Assembly: GCA_003427395.1 (NCBI GenBank)
Contig: BFEA01000023.1
Coordinates: forward strand, 5,353,268 to 5,402,892
Source of the DNA: Chara braunii
Lineage: Eukaryota > Streptophyta > Charophyceae > Charales > Characeae
Direction of reading: 5' to 3'
Length of the DNA stretch: 49,625 nucleotides
Position 1 is the stretch's first letter. Every line of letters begins with the position of its first letter. The notes under the pieces were generated by a model that worked only from the letters and a program-made list of their open reading frames with translations, made no database searches and was not told where the DNA came from. Positions 24,332-35,282 of the stretch are shown piece after piece. A program made the position numbers and the translations under genes.

Positions 24332-24585
24332 GGGGGGGGGGTCAAACTTAACAAAATTTGGGGGCTTTAGAAGATAGTTCAGATACAGGAGCTCGTACAT
24401 CACATGTGGGCCTGGGCCTGCGCCGTTCGAGATCAAATTTCAAGGACCTGAGAAAGCATGCCGTTCCAAAAATTTGAGGACCACAGCCACTTACCGGTCC
24501 TTCACATAATGCGGGGTTCCTAGGAAAATACCACTGGCAACTACCAGTCATGCGTTTGCTTGAATTGAACCCCCCCCCCCCCCCC
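24332..24585. mobile_element. Possible small inverted-repeat element bounded by poly(G) and poly(C)
   Basis: Ten G followed by TCAAACTTAACAAA at the left face, in inverted orientation, TTTGCTTGAATTGAA followed by 16 C at the right. The ends are similar but not identical as reverse complements. The interior codes for nothing. No target duplication was recognised, so the call is tentative. Confidence 0.35.
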
Positions 24586-25080
24586 AAATGGCCATGCCTT
24601 TCATTTTACCAGCCTTTCAATGACCAATGAGCCCGAGTGAACGACCGGTATAACCAAAGACAACGAAATTGCCTCAAAGGGAAAAAATGCAACCCTGATA
24701 GGCTGCAAACATGAAAAACGGTCAATGGGAATCGCATGGGCAGAGGAGGGTCAAGGTTTGCATGGCCAAATTGCAGTTGTACCCAACTACTGGAATGGTA
24801 ATATTATGGAGATACCCAGACAAATAATGTGCATACCCAATTTTGTCCGGCTGCTTTTAGTGTTTGTAGCCCATTGGGAATGCATTACACACCGTGGGCA
24901 AATTTCCTCAAACCGCCATTACCTTTCCCCGCTAAAAAAAAAATTATGTCGCGATTGACACAAAAAGTCGAAGAAGGGAGCGCCAAGTCGGTATCGAACA
25001 ACCGGGGAAATAAAATGAACCCAAGCAGGGAAAAAAAAATAGTAAAGAAAAGAAAAAGAAACGAAAGAAACGACACGGGG
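24586..25080. other. No gene recognised
   Basis: Unique-looking sequence with short frames, grading into an A/G-rich approach to the GA repeat. I see no coding or structural signal. Confidence 0.4.
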
Positions 25081-25081
25081 G

Positions 25082-25151
<70 letters not shown>

Positions 25152-25236
25152 GAGAGTGTCCCGACAAGCGAGTTCGAACTCACTTGTCGGGACGCTCTCT
25201 CTCTCTCTTTCTCTCTTTCTCTCTCTCTCTCCCTCC

Positions 25237-25270
<34 letters not shown>

Positions 25271-25272
25271 TT
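25081..25272. repeat. (GA)n - 50-bp palindrome - (CT)n fold-back
   Basis: (GA)n at about 25081-25148, then a 50-base inverted repeat (25151-25200) centred on GAGTTCGAACTC with arms GTGTCCCGACAAG / CTTGTCGGGACGC, two mismatches in 25 pairs, then (CT)n with a run of C (about 25234-25247) to 25272. The flanking repeats are also complementary, so the whole 190 bases could fold back. It may be real or an inverted-duplication artefact of assembly. Confidence 0.85.
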
Positions 25273-25273
25273 G

Positions 25274-25304
25274 TAACTGGAACTGAAACTGGAACTGGAA
25301 CTGG
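25274..25304. repeat. (CTGGAA)n hexamer repeat
   Basis: GTAACTGGAACTGAAACTGG and further CTGGAA units directly after the (CT)n tract; about five units. Confidence 0.75.
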
Positions 25305-26472
25305 GATCTCTAGCGTTGTGTCCAACAAGGTAATTAAAGGTGGGTCAATGAAGCCATCTGTTAGAGGGGGAGGTTAGGAGGGTGATATCGCGGGTCACTC
25401 GGGGGGTATAAAGGAAACCGCCTAAGAGAAGGGAAACAAGACAAACCGGTTGGGGGATCAATCTACGGTACAGTCGTCATTGTTTCGACTCTTTCCACAG
25501 TCAAAGACTCTAAGGTATGCGCAGGGTCACGTAGTTCTGTCAGGCTTCACTTACACACTTTGTAGAGTTCGAAGTCGAAGGTGGATGCCCCCAATCGAGT
25601 GCGTCAAACCTGATTATCCACATTACTGCACACGATGCAGGCAAAGTCGAGCCGCCTGAAGTGATGCTCATGCTTACACTCATAGCACGAGGGCGACCGC
25701 CAAAAGGGTGTGATGGTCATCCAAGGGATTACAGTCGTCTCTTGATAAGGCAAAGGCAATGAGTATGGGGGAAATTCAGTTTCTACGATGATAAACCCTG
25801 AGCTATTGAGCGTGGAGAAATAGGTATCGCCAGGGAAGAAACACAATCGATAAATTCATGTCGCTTTTTCACTTACATCCCTCTCAAAGACCTTTCGCCT
25901 TTGGTCATGATATGAGAAAGGCAGAGGGTTCTCGTTGGTCAAAGAGGAGTAGCGGGATGAAGGTGATTCGAATATATAAAATTATTGTAAGAAATTCCTC
26001 ATCGTGGTCAAAAGGAGGGAAAGAAAGGGAGGGGAAAAAACAACATAATTCGTCAAGTACGGTGTCGGAACAACAACTCTTATAATGGTATTTGGTCGTG
26101 ATTATTAATGTCAGAAGATATCCGATTGATTGCAAATTTTTTTAGATAGGTTGACTTTATGAGGTTGAGACGTCTGCCAAAGAGCTTACTCAAACCAAAC
26201 CTAGGATGGAAAGACTAAAACTTTTTTTTTAACCTAAGCTCGGACACTTGTCGACGTCCAGAAGTGACAGGTGGTGATCGGCAGTGTGACCAGTTGTATT
26301 CCGCTTTTGGTAGAGTCGCAGGGATGCACGACCGATGAAATACTAAATTTAAACCTGCCCTATTTAAAATAAGTAGAGTTGCATGATTCAAAGCCTAAAT
26401 GGCTAAAAAGGGTGATTGTATCACTTGTGCAACCATGGCGTAGAAAACCCAAGTTATTAAGCTTATGTTTGC
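25305..26472. other. No gene recognised
   Basis: A TATAAA-like element (around 25407) has no gene attached that I can see. A short minus-strand frame at 25604-25846 shows Cys pairs (CYECKH, CIVCSN) but no recognisable domain. The rest is short frames and AT-rich patches. Confidence 0.4.
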
Positions 26473-26541
26473 CTTTGTCGGGGCCTGAACCCGCTTTTAA
26501 GTGGTAAAGGGTCATCGTTTTACCCAATCAGGTTGGACACG
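26473..26541 (-). ncRNA. tRNA-like sequence, minus strand
   Basis: On the minus strand AACCTGATTGGG (A-box-like, 26534-26523) is followed after 30 bases by GGGTTCAGGCCC (B-box-like, 26492-26481) in a GCGGG-TTCAGGC-CCCGA T-arm with four of five pairs. No clear acceptor stem. Probably a SINE head or tRNA relic. Confidence 0.45.
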
Positions 26542-26676
26542 CATTCGATTTAGGGATGGGTGGCCAGCCTGATGAAGAGCAGAAGCAAGTAGGGTCTGCC
26601 AAGCCGCGGTCTGACAATCTGTTGAAGGCAAGGTTATTCATATTGAAGGGTTGCTCATTTTTTATGTGAAGTAAGA

Positions 26677-26755
26677 GTTAGCCCAGTAGCTAAACACGGT
26701 GAACTGCCAAGCGGCTGGATTAGGGATCGAGTCCAATCTACGTCACTTGGCTAAC
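26677..26755 (+). ncRNA. tRNA-like sequence with 7-bp terminal stem and T4 terminator
   Basis: GTTAGCC at 26677 pairs perfectly with GGCTAAC at 26749-26755. Inside are TAGCCCAGTAGC (A box, 26679-26690) and GGATCGAGTCC (B box, 26724-26734), and TTTT follows at 26759-26762. The T arm is not directly against the terminal stem (about 10 extra bases), so it is not a standard tRNA. It may still be a Pol III transcript, SINE or tRNA pseudogene. Confidence 0.55.
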
Positions 26756-27544
26756 TCCTTTTACCGGAGCGGTCAACAAATCCAAGTATTAGAGCGTAAT
26801 CAATTTCAATCGCGCGATCTTTTGATCGCACAGTTGAAATCGATCACGCCGAGATCGACATGGCCCATGCACAAAGATGACACGCATAGTTTGAAATATA
26901 TACATATATATATAACCAACAAAAAAAAAGAAAAAAATGGAAAAAAAAATGAAAAAAAAAACGAGAGCGCCAAGTACGCGCAGAAAGTTGGAACTCTCAT
27001 TAGTGGAAGGCAGACGCTCGTTCTCATGGGCAGTTGCTGTGTTTCAGGTTATACATTTTATTATTCTTATTTAAAAAAAAAAAAAAAAAAAGATCCTCTC
27101 GTTGTTTTGGGCAACGGACACCCCTCCATGACTTCCCATATGCAAAAAAAATAAATAAAAAATGACAATGTATCTTTCTACATTCTAGGGGAGGATTCAC
27201 CCTCGTTTTGCACATTAGGTGAAAAATGGGTAGATGTTCTGAACTTTTAAGGATGGATTCAGACTGGGACCTGTACTCTTAGCAACTTGAAAGGTTGCTC
27301 GTTACCCTGATTCAAGGACCCCAACGACCAACTGTTCCTAAAGCAACAACCTGGGCTCGTATAAAAAGGAAAACGAAAAAAAAAAAAAAACACAACAACG
27401 AGATAGTGAAAACCTCGTAGGGTTGTTGCCCCTTCAATTGGAACCGAGGCTGGTGGAACCAAAGCTCCCACTCCTTCCATGACATACAAATATTTTCTGT
27501 TGCATGATTATTGATTTCGTGGCCCAAGTTGCGCCTTCCGGGAA

Positions 27545-27757
27545 CCTGTCCTGTCGCAGGGGACCGAGAGAGGTACGGTTGGCGCACCCGGCTAGAGCGG
27601 CGAGGCGACAACGCAACTACGCCCATTTCGTTGGTTTGTGGGATTACGTACGTGTCGTCTCCAAGTTGTCGCTTCTCTTTTTTAACTCTTGCGTGACGTG
27701 GCCAGGAGGGTTCTTGCCCGAAAAAAAAAACGAGAACTGATACGCTCGGCAACGACA
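27545..27757 (+). repeat. Diverged dispersed repeat, copy 1
   Basis: GAGGTACGGTTGGCGCAC..., AACTCTTGCGTGACG and GATACGCTCGGCA occur here in the same order as related phrases at 36707-36862. Many differences between the two copies are C/T or G/A. The element type is unknown; an LTR or another multicopy repeat is possible. Confidence 0.5.
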
Positions 27758-28993
27758 AACTACTTTCATCATCAACTTTATTGGTAATCATATTTACATA
27801 TCTACGAATTATGCGCCAATATCGTTTCATTTATATATGCGCTCGATTGAACTTAAACCATACTTATTATTTTTAAAAGAATGAAAGAATCAAGTCATAA
27901 ACGAACGGGAAAAAAATATTATTTATAAAATAATGAGAGATTCAAGTTATAAACGGAATAAGAAATGAAAGAAAAAAAAAGAACTGCTGCATAGAGGTTA
28001 TGTGTTGATAATTCATCATCACACACCTTATAAAACCCTGTAATTGTCATTCCATTTGACCTGATCAACAAACCCAGTTTGCTTTTATCTTACAATTTAG
28101 CGCATGAAACACTCTAACTATACGTGAGCAACTCCAACTTGTTGGACCTATTACCCACTGACACAAATATACACTGCAACTACCCGACCCTTATGACCAC
28201 ACTAACCCCTTAAAAAGTATAGAGAGAGAAAGCCACTAGAGAGGCGTCTAACAAAAAGAGAGGGAAAGGATTGAGGTACAATAAAAATAACATATACGAG
28301 AAGTCTCATGTGCAGGGGGATAAGTCTTATCAGAAGTAACAACAAGGCAAAGTAATAAGACCTTAGAGCGTGTATTCTCTCATACTCGACTAATTAGGAA
28401 TCTTGGACAAAAACGCTAATTGATTTATAAAAAAATAAAATTCAAACTACGCCTCACTTCTCTAGAGTGCAAATTGTCCTACAAAAATTTTAAGAAATCA
28501 AAATGTTGTTTTATCCATGTTGTTGCGTGAAATGACTCCAACAAAAAACATTTGATAAAAAGCATGTGCGACTTTAATTGAAAAAACATAACTAATTTTT
28601 TACGCTTGTAGCCTCATACTAAGACATGCTAAAAAATCCGAATATGCAAAAAAATTGAAATACTTAATACACATAGAGTGATTGTCCTTCTCGGCAGCAA
28701 ACTGTTTGACCCAACTATAGGGCAAAAAATCTAACGATTACCAAAATTTAGGGACATGTTGCCAATAAATCATAGAATGATACATAGACCTCACAATGAC
28801 TCAATACTTAACTCACGCAGAAATGAACATGAGTCACATCTTAGCACATCATATATCTGACAAACATGGGGTTTCAATACATGCAAACTTTTACTTGCAT
28901 CAACAACGAACATGGTTGACGTCTTCATGACTACCATCCATTAAAACCTGCAACAAAAATACAGTTAACTACTAGGCTATCAAAGAAGTCCGG
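27758..28993. other. AT-rich sequence, no gene recognised
   Basis: About 1.2 kb without an open frame of note on either strand, with A-runs and AT-rich stretches. Confidence 0.5.
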
Positions 28994-29687
28994 GACCACT
29001 TGCCCGACCGGGCAAAAGAAAAATGATTTTTTCTTTAAATGCCCTTGAAATTTTCGTTTATTTGCGATTTGTTCCTCCAACGGCCGACTTACCCTGATTT
29101 TTTCCTGGGGCCTATGAACTTTCATGCAGGCGCATGTCAGAGAGGGGCACAACGTTCCTGAATGCCCTTGCCAGAGCACCTGTTCCATTTTTCCTACTAT
29201 CTGTCTGATTTACCCTTCTGGGAGGCATGCATTTTCCTGAGATACCCTTCAGCAGGGAGGCGACAAGAATCCGAGTTCAAACTCTCTAGTTTTCCATACT
29301 GTTGTGCAAACATTCGTTGAGGCAATCCATTGCATTGAAGTTCATTCTTCATTTGTTGCGACCCACCGCATCCTTGGACGTCTGTGGAGTCCTCCTCCCC
29401 TTCATCCATATCTCCCTCTCTCTTTGTCTCTGTCTCTGTCTCTCTCTCCCTCTCTCTCTCTCTTCCTTTGTTTTTCTACAGCGAGTGGATTCACGTGTGA
29501 GTATGGCCTGGTCCTCCCAACTTGTTGAAAGTGAAAATTCTAAGGCGCAATCCCGACTCTTCCGTTGCTTTCCTGCTGCGAGCGGATTTCACGGTTTAGA
29601 TTGTTGAAAGCACAACTGCCAACTTTCGTACTTGTATTCGGAAATCGTTCTTCCCCTTCCCCCCTTCCCCCCTTTCCCCCTTCCCCC

Positions 29688-29692
<5 letters not shown>

Positions 29693-29761
<69 letters not shown>
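29693..29761. repeat. (CT)n microsatellite
   Basis: Uninterrupted CT of about 69 bases after a C-rich stretch. The short CT-rich patches at 29407-29464 are related in composition. Confidence 0.95.
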
Positions 29762-29762
<1 letters not shown>

Positions 29763-30487
29763 GAATTGCACAACACTGTATGTCGAGGGAAATGCAACCC
29801 AGATGCATTCGGATAAATCCAACATTGCGCATGTACCGAGACTATTCTGTTTACCATATACATGTAGAATATTTTATACTAAATCCAAACCCATTTCTCC
29901 ATTTTGCAGATTAGGCGAGTATGGGTCGAGGCCTACGACCCATCGAATTCCTACACATCGGTAAAAACGGGTTTATATATACGTTGTGCTTGACACCTAA
30001 GGAATTGACGTTTCTTTGCATATGCTTGCGATGTTGAAGTTTTTCCCCCATCTCAACATATTTTCCTCCATGTCTCTCTCTTCACTTGTCTTCCCTGCCA
30101 AGAGGCTATGGCAAAATTGAGTGGGCTGCCTCACCCATCCTTCCGATGCAATCAAACATTCATGAACCGCCTCCCAGGGCTAGGAGAAAGGTCGCAACTG
30201 CAAGCAATGACCACAAGGGCATACTGAGAAGATGCACAGTACCGATAAGGGCATATGAAAAATTCTTCTGTTGGTACTCAGCGACGATCCGGTAGGGGCA
30301 TACTGGAGGCACTGGTATCGCTAGGGGCAAAAACATATTTCAGACCCAAATGACGCCAGAAGTTCTTTGGAAAGTTGAATCACTGTCAGAGGGGCAAATC
30401 AAGATAAGTAGGGTCAAACAACAAATAAATGAAAATTTCGGGGGCATTTTGAAAACTTTCCCTAAAATAAAACAATATATATATATA

Positions 30488-31121
30488 CAGGGTCACCAGC
30501 CCGTACGTACGGACGTCCCCGGGCAGACCTCCGTACGTACGGGCGTTCGGGGTCCCGTACGGGGTCCGAACCCGACGGCATTCGGCCCCCGCCAAAAATT
30601 ATTTCAGGGCCTAAAGATAATAATTTTTTTCTGAATTGTTTTTTGTGAGTTCTCTATGACGTGAGGTATATGCCTGTAAATTTTCAAGTTATTTGGCTAA
30701 GCCAAATAAGAATTAAAAATCACCAAAGATGGCAGTGTCAAAACGTGCTTGCCCACGTATTTTTTCACTTTTTACTTTTTGTTTTCCCTTTAATTCGGGG
30801 TCTAAACAATTTTATTATTTTCTGAAACTTTTTTAGTGGGTTTTGTATTATGTGAAGTACACATCTGTAAATTTTCAGGGCATTTAGCTATGCAAAAAAA
30901 AAAGAAAAATCGCCAAAGATGGTGGTGTCGAAAACATGCTCTCGCACTCACTAAATTTATTTTATTTATTTATTTTTTAATATTTTTTTTATTATTAGTA
31001 TTTATTTTCTGTATTTTATTTTTATTTCAAATTTGGTAAGGAATTCGGATGTAATGCTTGGGCAAATCTTGTTTAATTTATTTTTTTCCATAATATATCT
31101 TTTTTCAGATTTTTTTGATGA

Positions 31122-31152
<31 letters not shown>

Positions 31153-31238
31153 CCGTGTTCGGCCCGAACGACCGAACGCATCCCCAAGGGGTCCCATACG
31201 TTCGGGCGTTTGGCCCGTCCCGAACGTCGGTTACCTTG
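30488..31238. mobile_element. Inverted-repeat element with CAGGGTCACC / CAAGGTAACC ends
   Basis: Left end CAGGGTCACC at 30488-30497; right end GGTTACCTTG at 31229-31238 reads CAAGGTAACC in reverse. Both ends sit in (TA)n, so the target duplication is masked. Near the left end the 12-bp palindrome CCGTACGTACGG occurs twice (30501-30512, 30531-30542); near the right end related CCGAACG phrases occur. Inside, a segment of about 150 bases (30603-30752) is repeated at 30798-30945. No coding capacity. Confidence 0.5.
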
Positions 31239-31259
31239 TATATATATATATTAATTAAA

Positions 31260-31526
31260 ATTTTTATTTTAAATTTGGTAAATAATTTTGATATGATCTT
31301 GGACAAAAGTTGTTCAGTTTATTTTTGTGCATAGCATACTTTTTTTCCGGATGTTTTCTAGGTTACCATTCGGGTCGCCCGGGTCACCTTGTTTTTGCAG
31401 GCGGCCCGACCATGCGAGGACCAGGCATGGTTCCAGAATAATAAAAAAAAAGAATCCAAAAAATCCAAAAAAAACTATATTGTGCAGAAAAATAAACTGA
31501 ACAACTTTTATCACAGAGTCACATCC

Positions 31527-31578
<52 letters not shown>
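31260..31578. repeat. Fold-back sequence with (TA)n flank
   Basis: AAAAGTTGTTCAGTTTATTT near 31300-31325 recurs inverted as AAATAAACTGAACAACTTTT near 31490-31510. Between them is GGTTACC...GGTCACCTTG (31361-31391), related to the ends of the element at 30488-31238. (TA)n at 31534-31577 closes it. Probably MITE-like ends inserted into each other. Confidence 0.55.
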
Positions 31579-31581
<3 letters not shown>

Positions 31582-31613
31582 TTTTTTTTTTTGACCCGGT
31601 CGGGCAAGTGGTC

Positions 31614-32779
31614 ACATGTCTGTTCCAATTCTCTCTAAGACGTGAAATTCAAATGAAGGGGTTTCCAGGAAGGATGTTTAAGAAGACAGCCGAAAAAAAT
31701 TCAAAAAAAATTGAGACAATTGGAAAGGATGGGTTCGTATTATTTATCAGGGGCTTGCTCACAACCCATTGCGATACCGGTGCAGTAACGGGCACTATCT
31801 TGATTCCATTGGAGCCAGGGTTCGACAAATTTGATCTACCGAAAAAAAACAATTGCAGTGAATTAGCTCAGATTATCGCCCCGGTATCAGACATATTTAT
31901 GACTGCTCCTCATTTAACTTTTCTACTTTCATCGTAGATGATGACAACAGGATTATGGTTGCTCCATAGCTTACCTCGCCAACATATTGAACGTGTTCTC
32001 TCACCTCATCTAAAACCTGTTACTTGGAACACTGAACTTTTTATTTTTCCTACTGCTGGTTCTGTGGACATGACTCTTCTACATCATTTTTTTTCTTTTT
32101 TTTTGCCTCTCCCTTCACTCACTATGAGTCCAGATTCAAACTACCTCTCTCCCTCTCTACCTGATCTCATCTACATCGTTTTTTGTTTTTTGTTTTTCTC
32201 GCCTCTCCCTTCACTCACTATGAGTTTAAATTCAGACTCTACATCTCTCTGTCTCATCCTCGCACCCTCCACTTTTCCTATTCCCTCTCTCTCTCTCCCC
32301 CATAGGGTTACCTGAATAATCGGGCATCGACGAATTTACATTTGGATATATATAAACCAATCTGCAAGAAGGTAGATAGCATAAAGTTTTCTTCTCCCCT
32401 GATGTTGGCTGCACCAGTAACGCAGCCGAAACATATCGAGAGCTTTCGCCGATTTTCCTTCTGTACGGCTCGAGTATTTTTTCGAAGCAATTTTTTGTGC
32501 TACTATGTGGTGCTTTTTCCTAACCTTTTTCCACTTAAGCTCGTATTCTTTTTCTTCTGTCATATTTCTCTATCGTGTTAGATTGAATGGGATTGTTGTT
32601 AGGCAGTGGGTTTGAGTCGTCGCCAATGTTTTGCTTCAACCGTTCCTTCGACGTACTTCCTAATCTCGGAATAGCGTTTTAACCACCGTGCTACTCACGG
32701 TGAGGCGCCAGGTAACCATCACGAAGACTGCAAGGAAGACTTCTTGGATACCAGTCTGGACAGCGGGATCATTTAACCC
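31614..32779. other. No gene recognised; short tandem duplication
   Basis: CTCTCCCTTCACTCACTATG occurs near 32105 and again about 95 bases downstream. A plus-strand frame (to 31937) and the sequence after it have ordinary amino acid composition but match no family I know. Near 32.6-32.7 kb the minus strand has a TAGCACGGTGG phrase like a Pol III A box, without a convincing B box. Confidence 0.35.
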
Positions 32780-33114
32780 GTCAAATCTTTCCTTTTATTC
32801 TCTCTCTCTCTCTCTCTCCCCTATATTTACGATCTCCTTCCCTTTTTTTCCTTCCCTCGCCATTTTATTCATTTTTCTTCGTTTCCGTTCTTCTCCTCCT
32901 TATTCGCGATTTCCTTCCTGTTTTTCTTTTCTTTTCTTTCTTTATTTGATTCGATCTCGTCTCACTATTGGTATTTTTGACACTTTCTTCTCTACTAAGC
33001 TATTTTCTCTCTTTTCCTATCGATCTTTGTTATTTTGTTACTGTGAGCGACATAGCTTTGGAGTTGAGATTTGAATGCGCTATAGTAGTGTATTGCGTGG
33101 TGCTAAAAAAAGAA
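32780..33114 (+). promoter_or_regulatory. Pyrimidine-rich leader before the GIY-YIG element
   Basis: About 270 bases dominated by T and C precede the ATG at 33115. It may be the 5' untranslated leader of the element below. This is inference from position and composition only. Confidence 0.3.
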
Positions 33115-34250
33115 ATGGTGGATGGTGGGGGAAAAGGAGGGTATGAGAATAGTTAGAATTGTGGACAATATGGACATTATACCCGTTCGTGCCCCTACCC
33201 ACGGAGAAACAATACGTATGGTAGTGGGCATACGAACTTGGAGGGTGGGAATGTACAAGGGAGACTACTTTATAATGCGGCTCACGCTCCCTCATCAATC
33301 CCTCTCCCGTCTACTTCTTCGGCCTCACTGCTTCCTCCCCCCCCTCCTACTCCTCTCCCTCCTCCGTGGACACATGCCACTCAACCGCCCTTGCTTCAAG
33401 CTTCTCATGCTGCAACCTCAAGTTCTAGTGAACCTGCTACTTCAACGACGATAGTATCTTACCAGCCGCCGAGAGCTCTGTTCGATGGCATGAATCGAGG
33501 AGGATGAAACAGACCGAGAGATATGGGTTCAAATGGGGAAACAATGATGATCCTTAGGGAGATTTGGAATAATCGGCAAGAAGAAAGAGAACATAGAAGG
33601 GAAGAGGATGATCGGCGAAATCGGGAAGAGCAAGCCAGACTTGCCGGAGAAAAAAAGGAAAAACGTGCTGAAGCCGAAGAGAAAAAAAAAGTTGGACAGA
33701 AAGCCAGAATGGCGCGTCTTGTTAGAGAACAAATGAAGGAAATTGAGGTAAAAAAGCAGGATGCCTCCGGGGATAGTAGTAAGAAGAATTGGTAGAAGGT
33801 GGCCAAATTTAAGAAACCTCCAAATGAAGAGGAGACCAATAAAAATGGTGAAGGTAATGAAAACTAGAAGAGAGATCAAGTAACCATAGCGGGAAGTAAT
33901 CCGATAGCTTCTCTGCAAGCAGCCGGTCAACGACAGATTGAAAATGAGGTCCCCTCACTTGATTTAGGTCTGTTACGTATGGATTTGGACAATGTGCGAA
34001 AGACACAAGATGACCGTTGTCTGCTATTTCAGGAAATGTTGAGTTGCCTTAAAATGATTAAAGAGCAAGGGGCTGTTTTTCCCCCCCCCCTTCCTTCCCC
34101 CTTTGTCCCTCCTCCTCCTCCTCCACCTCACCATGCACCTTCGACACCCGCACCTCTGACTCCGACAAATCCTCCCGCTCCCCCTCCTCATCGTCCTTAC
34201 GACCGCTCTCCTGTTGCACACCAACCCCACTGGCCCATCCGCCCATTCAC
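33115..34250 (+). pseudogene. GIY-YIG element, N-terminal part: damaged CCHC knuckle, coiled coil, Pro-rich linker
   Basis: One frame from ATG 33115 reads through four stops (TAG 33154, TGA 33505, TAG 33793, TAG 33865). Order: a zinc knuckle with its second to fourth ligands present (NCGQYGHYTRSCP, 33157-33195) while the first Cys position reads Ser next to the TAG; a Pro/Ser-rich stretch; a charged coiled coil (EEREHRREEDDRRNREEQ and on, about 33580-33750); SLDLGLLRMDLDNVRKTQDD; then a poly-Pro region from about 34080. Around 34250 the frame shifts by one. Known: CCHC knuckles bind nucleic acid in many retroelement proteins. Inference: nucleic-acid-binding front of the element whose GIY-YIG domain follows. 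The gene is dead as it stands. Confidence 0.7.
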
Positions 34251-34766
34251 ACACCTCGACCTCCTGCTCTAGCTTCCCCCCCTGCACCACCTCCTCCTCC
34301 ACTCATCCACCCGTCTCTCGCAGAGCATGTGCGGTAATTGAACTAGGACCGTCAAGAACATGGAGTGACACAACACAAGACGTCATCAGACAATGCTTTC
34401 TCGACGCGCCTGACTGGAATGTTCGCATCAGTCGTACAAAGTGGTTCATGGAAGAGATCGGTTGGTATCTCCATCAATGAAGGTGCAAATAATGAGGGTA
34501 TCTCACAGGAGTTGGGCTTTGATTGGATCAACCATGGCAAAAAGGCAACGGTAGCTCGTCCTGGCAAGGAAGGAAGGAAAACATACATTGAAGACTTGGT
34601 GGGCGTATTGATGAAAAAAAACAAGCACAAACTTGAAGAGTTGTGTAAGAAGGACCGGATTAAGTATGTTAACAAAAAGGTGACGACAACTCCTTTAGCC
34701 AAGATACGTGCTATGAAGGCATACAAAGAAAAAGACGAGGAGGATCAATCCGAGGAGGAGACTTAA
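34251..34766 (+). pseudogene. GIY-YIG element, SAP-like helical segment
   Basis: After the frame change the frame runs from PPRPPALASPP... through stops TAA 34335 and TAG 34344 to TAA 34764. The last third, KHKLEELCKKDRIKYVNKK followed by LAKIRAMKAY, has the look of a SAP/HeH-type helix-extended-helix (L-x2-LC-x2-x-x-I-x-Y). Such folds bind DNA in many nuclease-bearing elements. The same frame, after stops, continues into the GIY-YIG domain, so it belongs to one original protein. Confidence 0.55.
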
Positions 34767-35000
34767 GAGGAAAACCCCTCCTAGTGATCCGTTCATCTAT
34801 CTTCCACCTGGAGCAACCTTGAACGAATTCGGAAGAGAAGATGCAATGAAGGATGGCAAGGTCCGAGTGCAGTAATAATGGATATATGTATGCGATTTCT
34901 TATCTTAGTGTTGGCCTTCCATAAATAGTTGTGGTGGGCTGATAAGTTTTTGGGATGTTGGGCTAACTCTTCGAAAAATGACATAAACGTGTGTGGATGA
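34767..35000 (+). pseudogene. Linker between SAP-like segment and GIY-YIG domain, heavily decayed
   Basis: Several stops (for example TAG/TGA just after 34780 and TGA at 34998) interrupt the same frame. Short pieces such as LGCWANSS (Trp-rich, about 34950-34975) look like coding sequence. No domain is recognised. Confidence 0.35.
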
Positions 35001-35282
35001 GAGGGTCCACGTGTCTATGTTTTGATCTCTCCATGGTACAAGGCAACCTATATTAGTTCTACTTCCCGTCCTCTAAACTTTTTATAGGAGGAGTACATTC
35101 GTAGGTCTTTCCAGACAAATGACAATCAAAATCATAACCTCAGAAGATGGTTCCCGCGAAAAGGTTGGTACAACTATGTGGCCATGCCTATACCTTTCCC
35201 TCCTATTGATGAGATCCGTGATGTTGAAGCAACTTTTATTTCTAGATGAACACGGACTTTTAACTGCATCAAAAAATAAAAA
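35001..35282 (+). pseudogene. Decayed GIY-YIG endonuclease domain
   Basis: The frame reads VYVLI (GIY position, from 35013), then ATYISSTSRPLNFL (YIG position, Gly replaced by Ser), a TAG at 35085 close to where the catalytic Arg helix is expected, then EEYIRRSFQ; further on RRWFPRKGWYNY, PIDEIRDVEATFI with the catalytic Glu, TGA at 35247, and TRTFNC with the family's terminal Asn. Known: GIY-YIG nucleases use the two Tyr, an Arg and this Glu, ending in Asn; they serve as endonucleases in group I introns and Penelope-like retroelements. Inference: this was the integration nuclease of the element. The stop and the YIS change make the present copy inactive. The motif order is complete, which makes chance unlikely. 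Confidence 0.72.

Larger units (their letters stand above)
28994..31613. mobile_element. Possible nested inverted-repeat elements bounded by a 19-bp exact inverted repeat
   Basis: GACCACTTGCCCGACCGGG at 28994-29012 recurs as its exact reverse complement at 31595-31613, 2.6 kb apart. The match extends roughly beyond, with A-rich or T-rich sequence on the inner side. Inside are a second inverted pair (30488-31238), a 190-bp duplication and a fold-back near 31.26-31.53 kb. No transposase was recognised. It could be a DNA transposon with non-autonomous insertions or a composite of several. Confidence 0.5.

Noticed and set aside
25400-25415. TATAAA as a promoter
   Set aside because: No downstream gene or transcript signal.
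25604-25846. Minus-strand frame with Cys pairs as a zinc-finger gene
   Set aside because: Spacing does not fit a known finger, and the frame is short and isolated.
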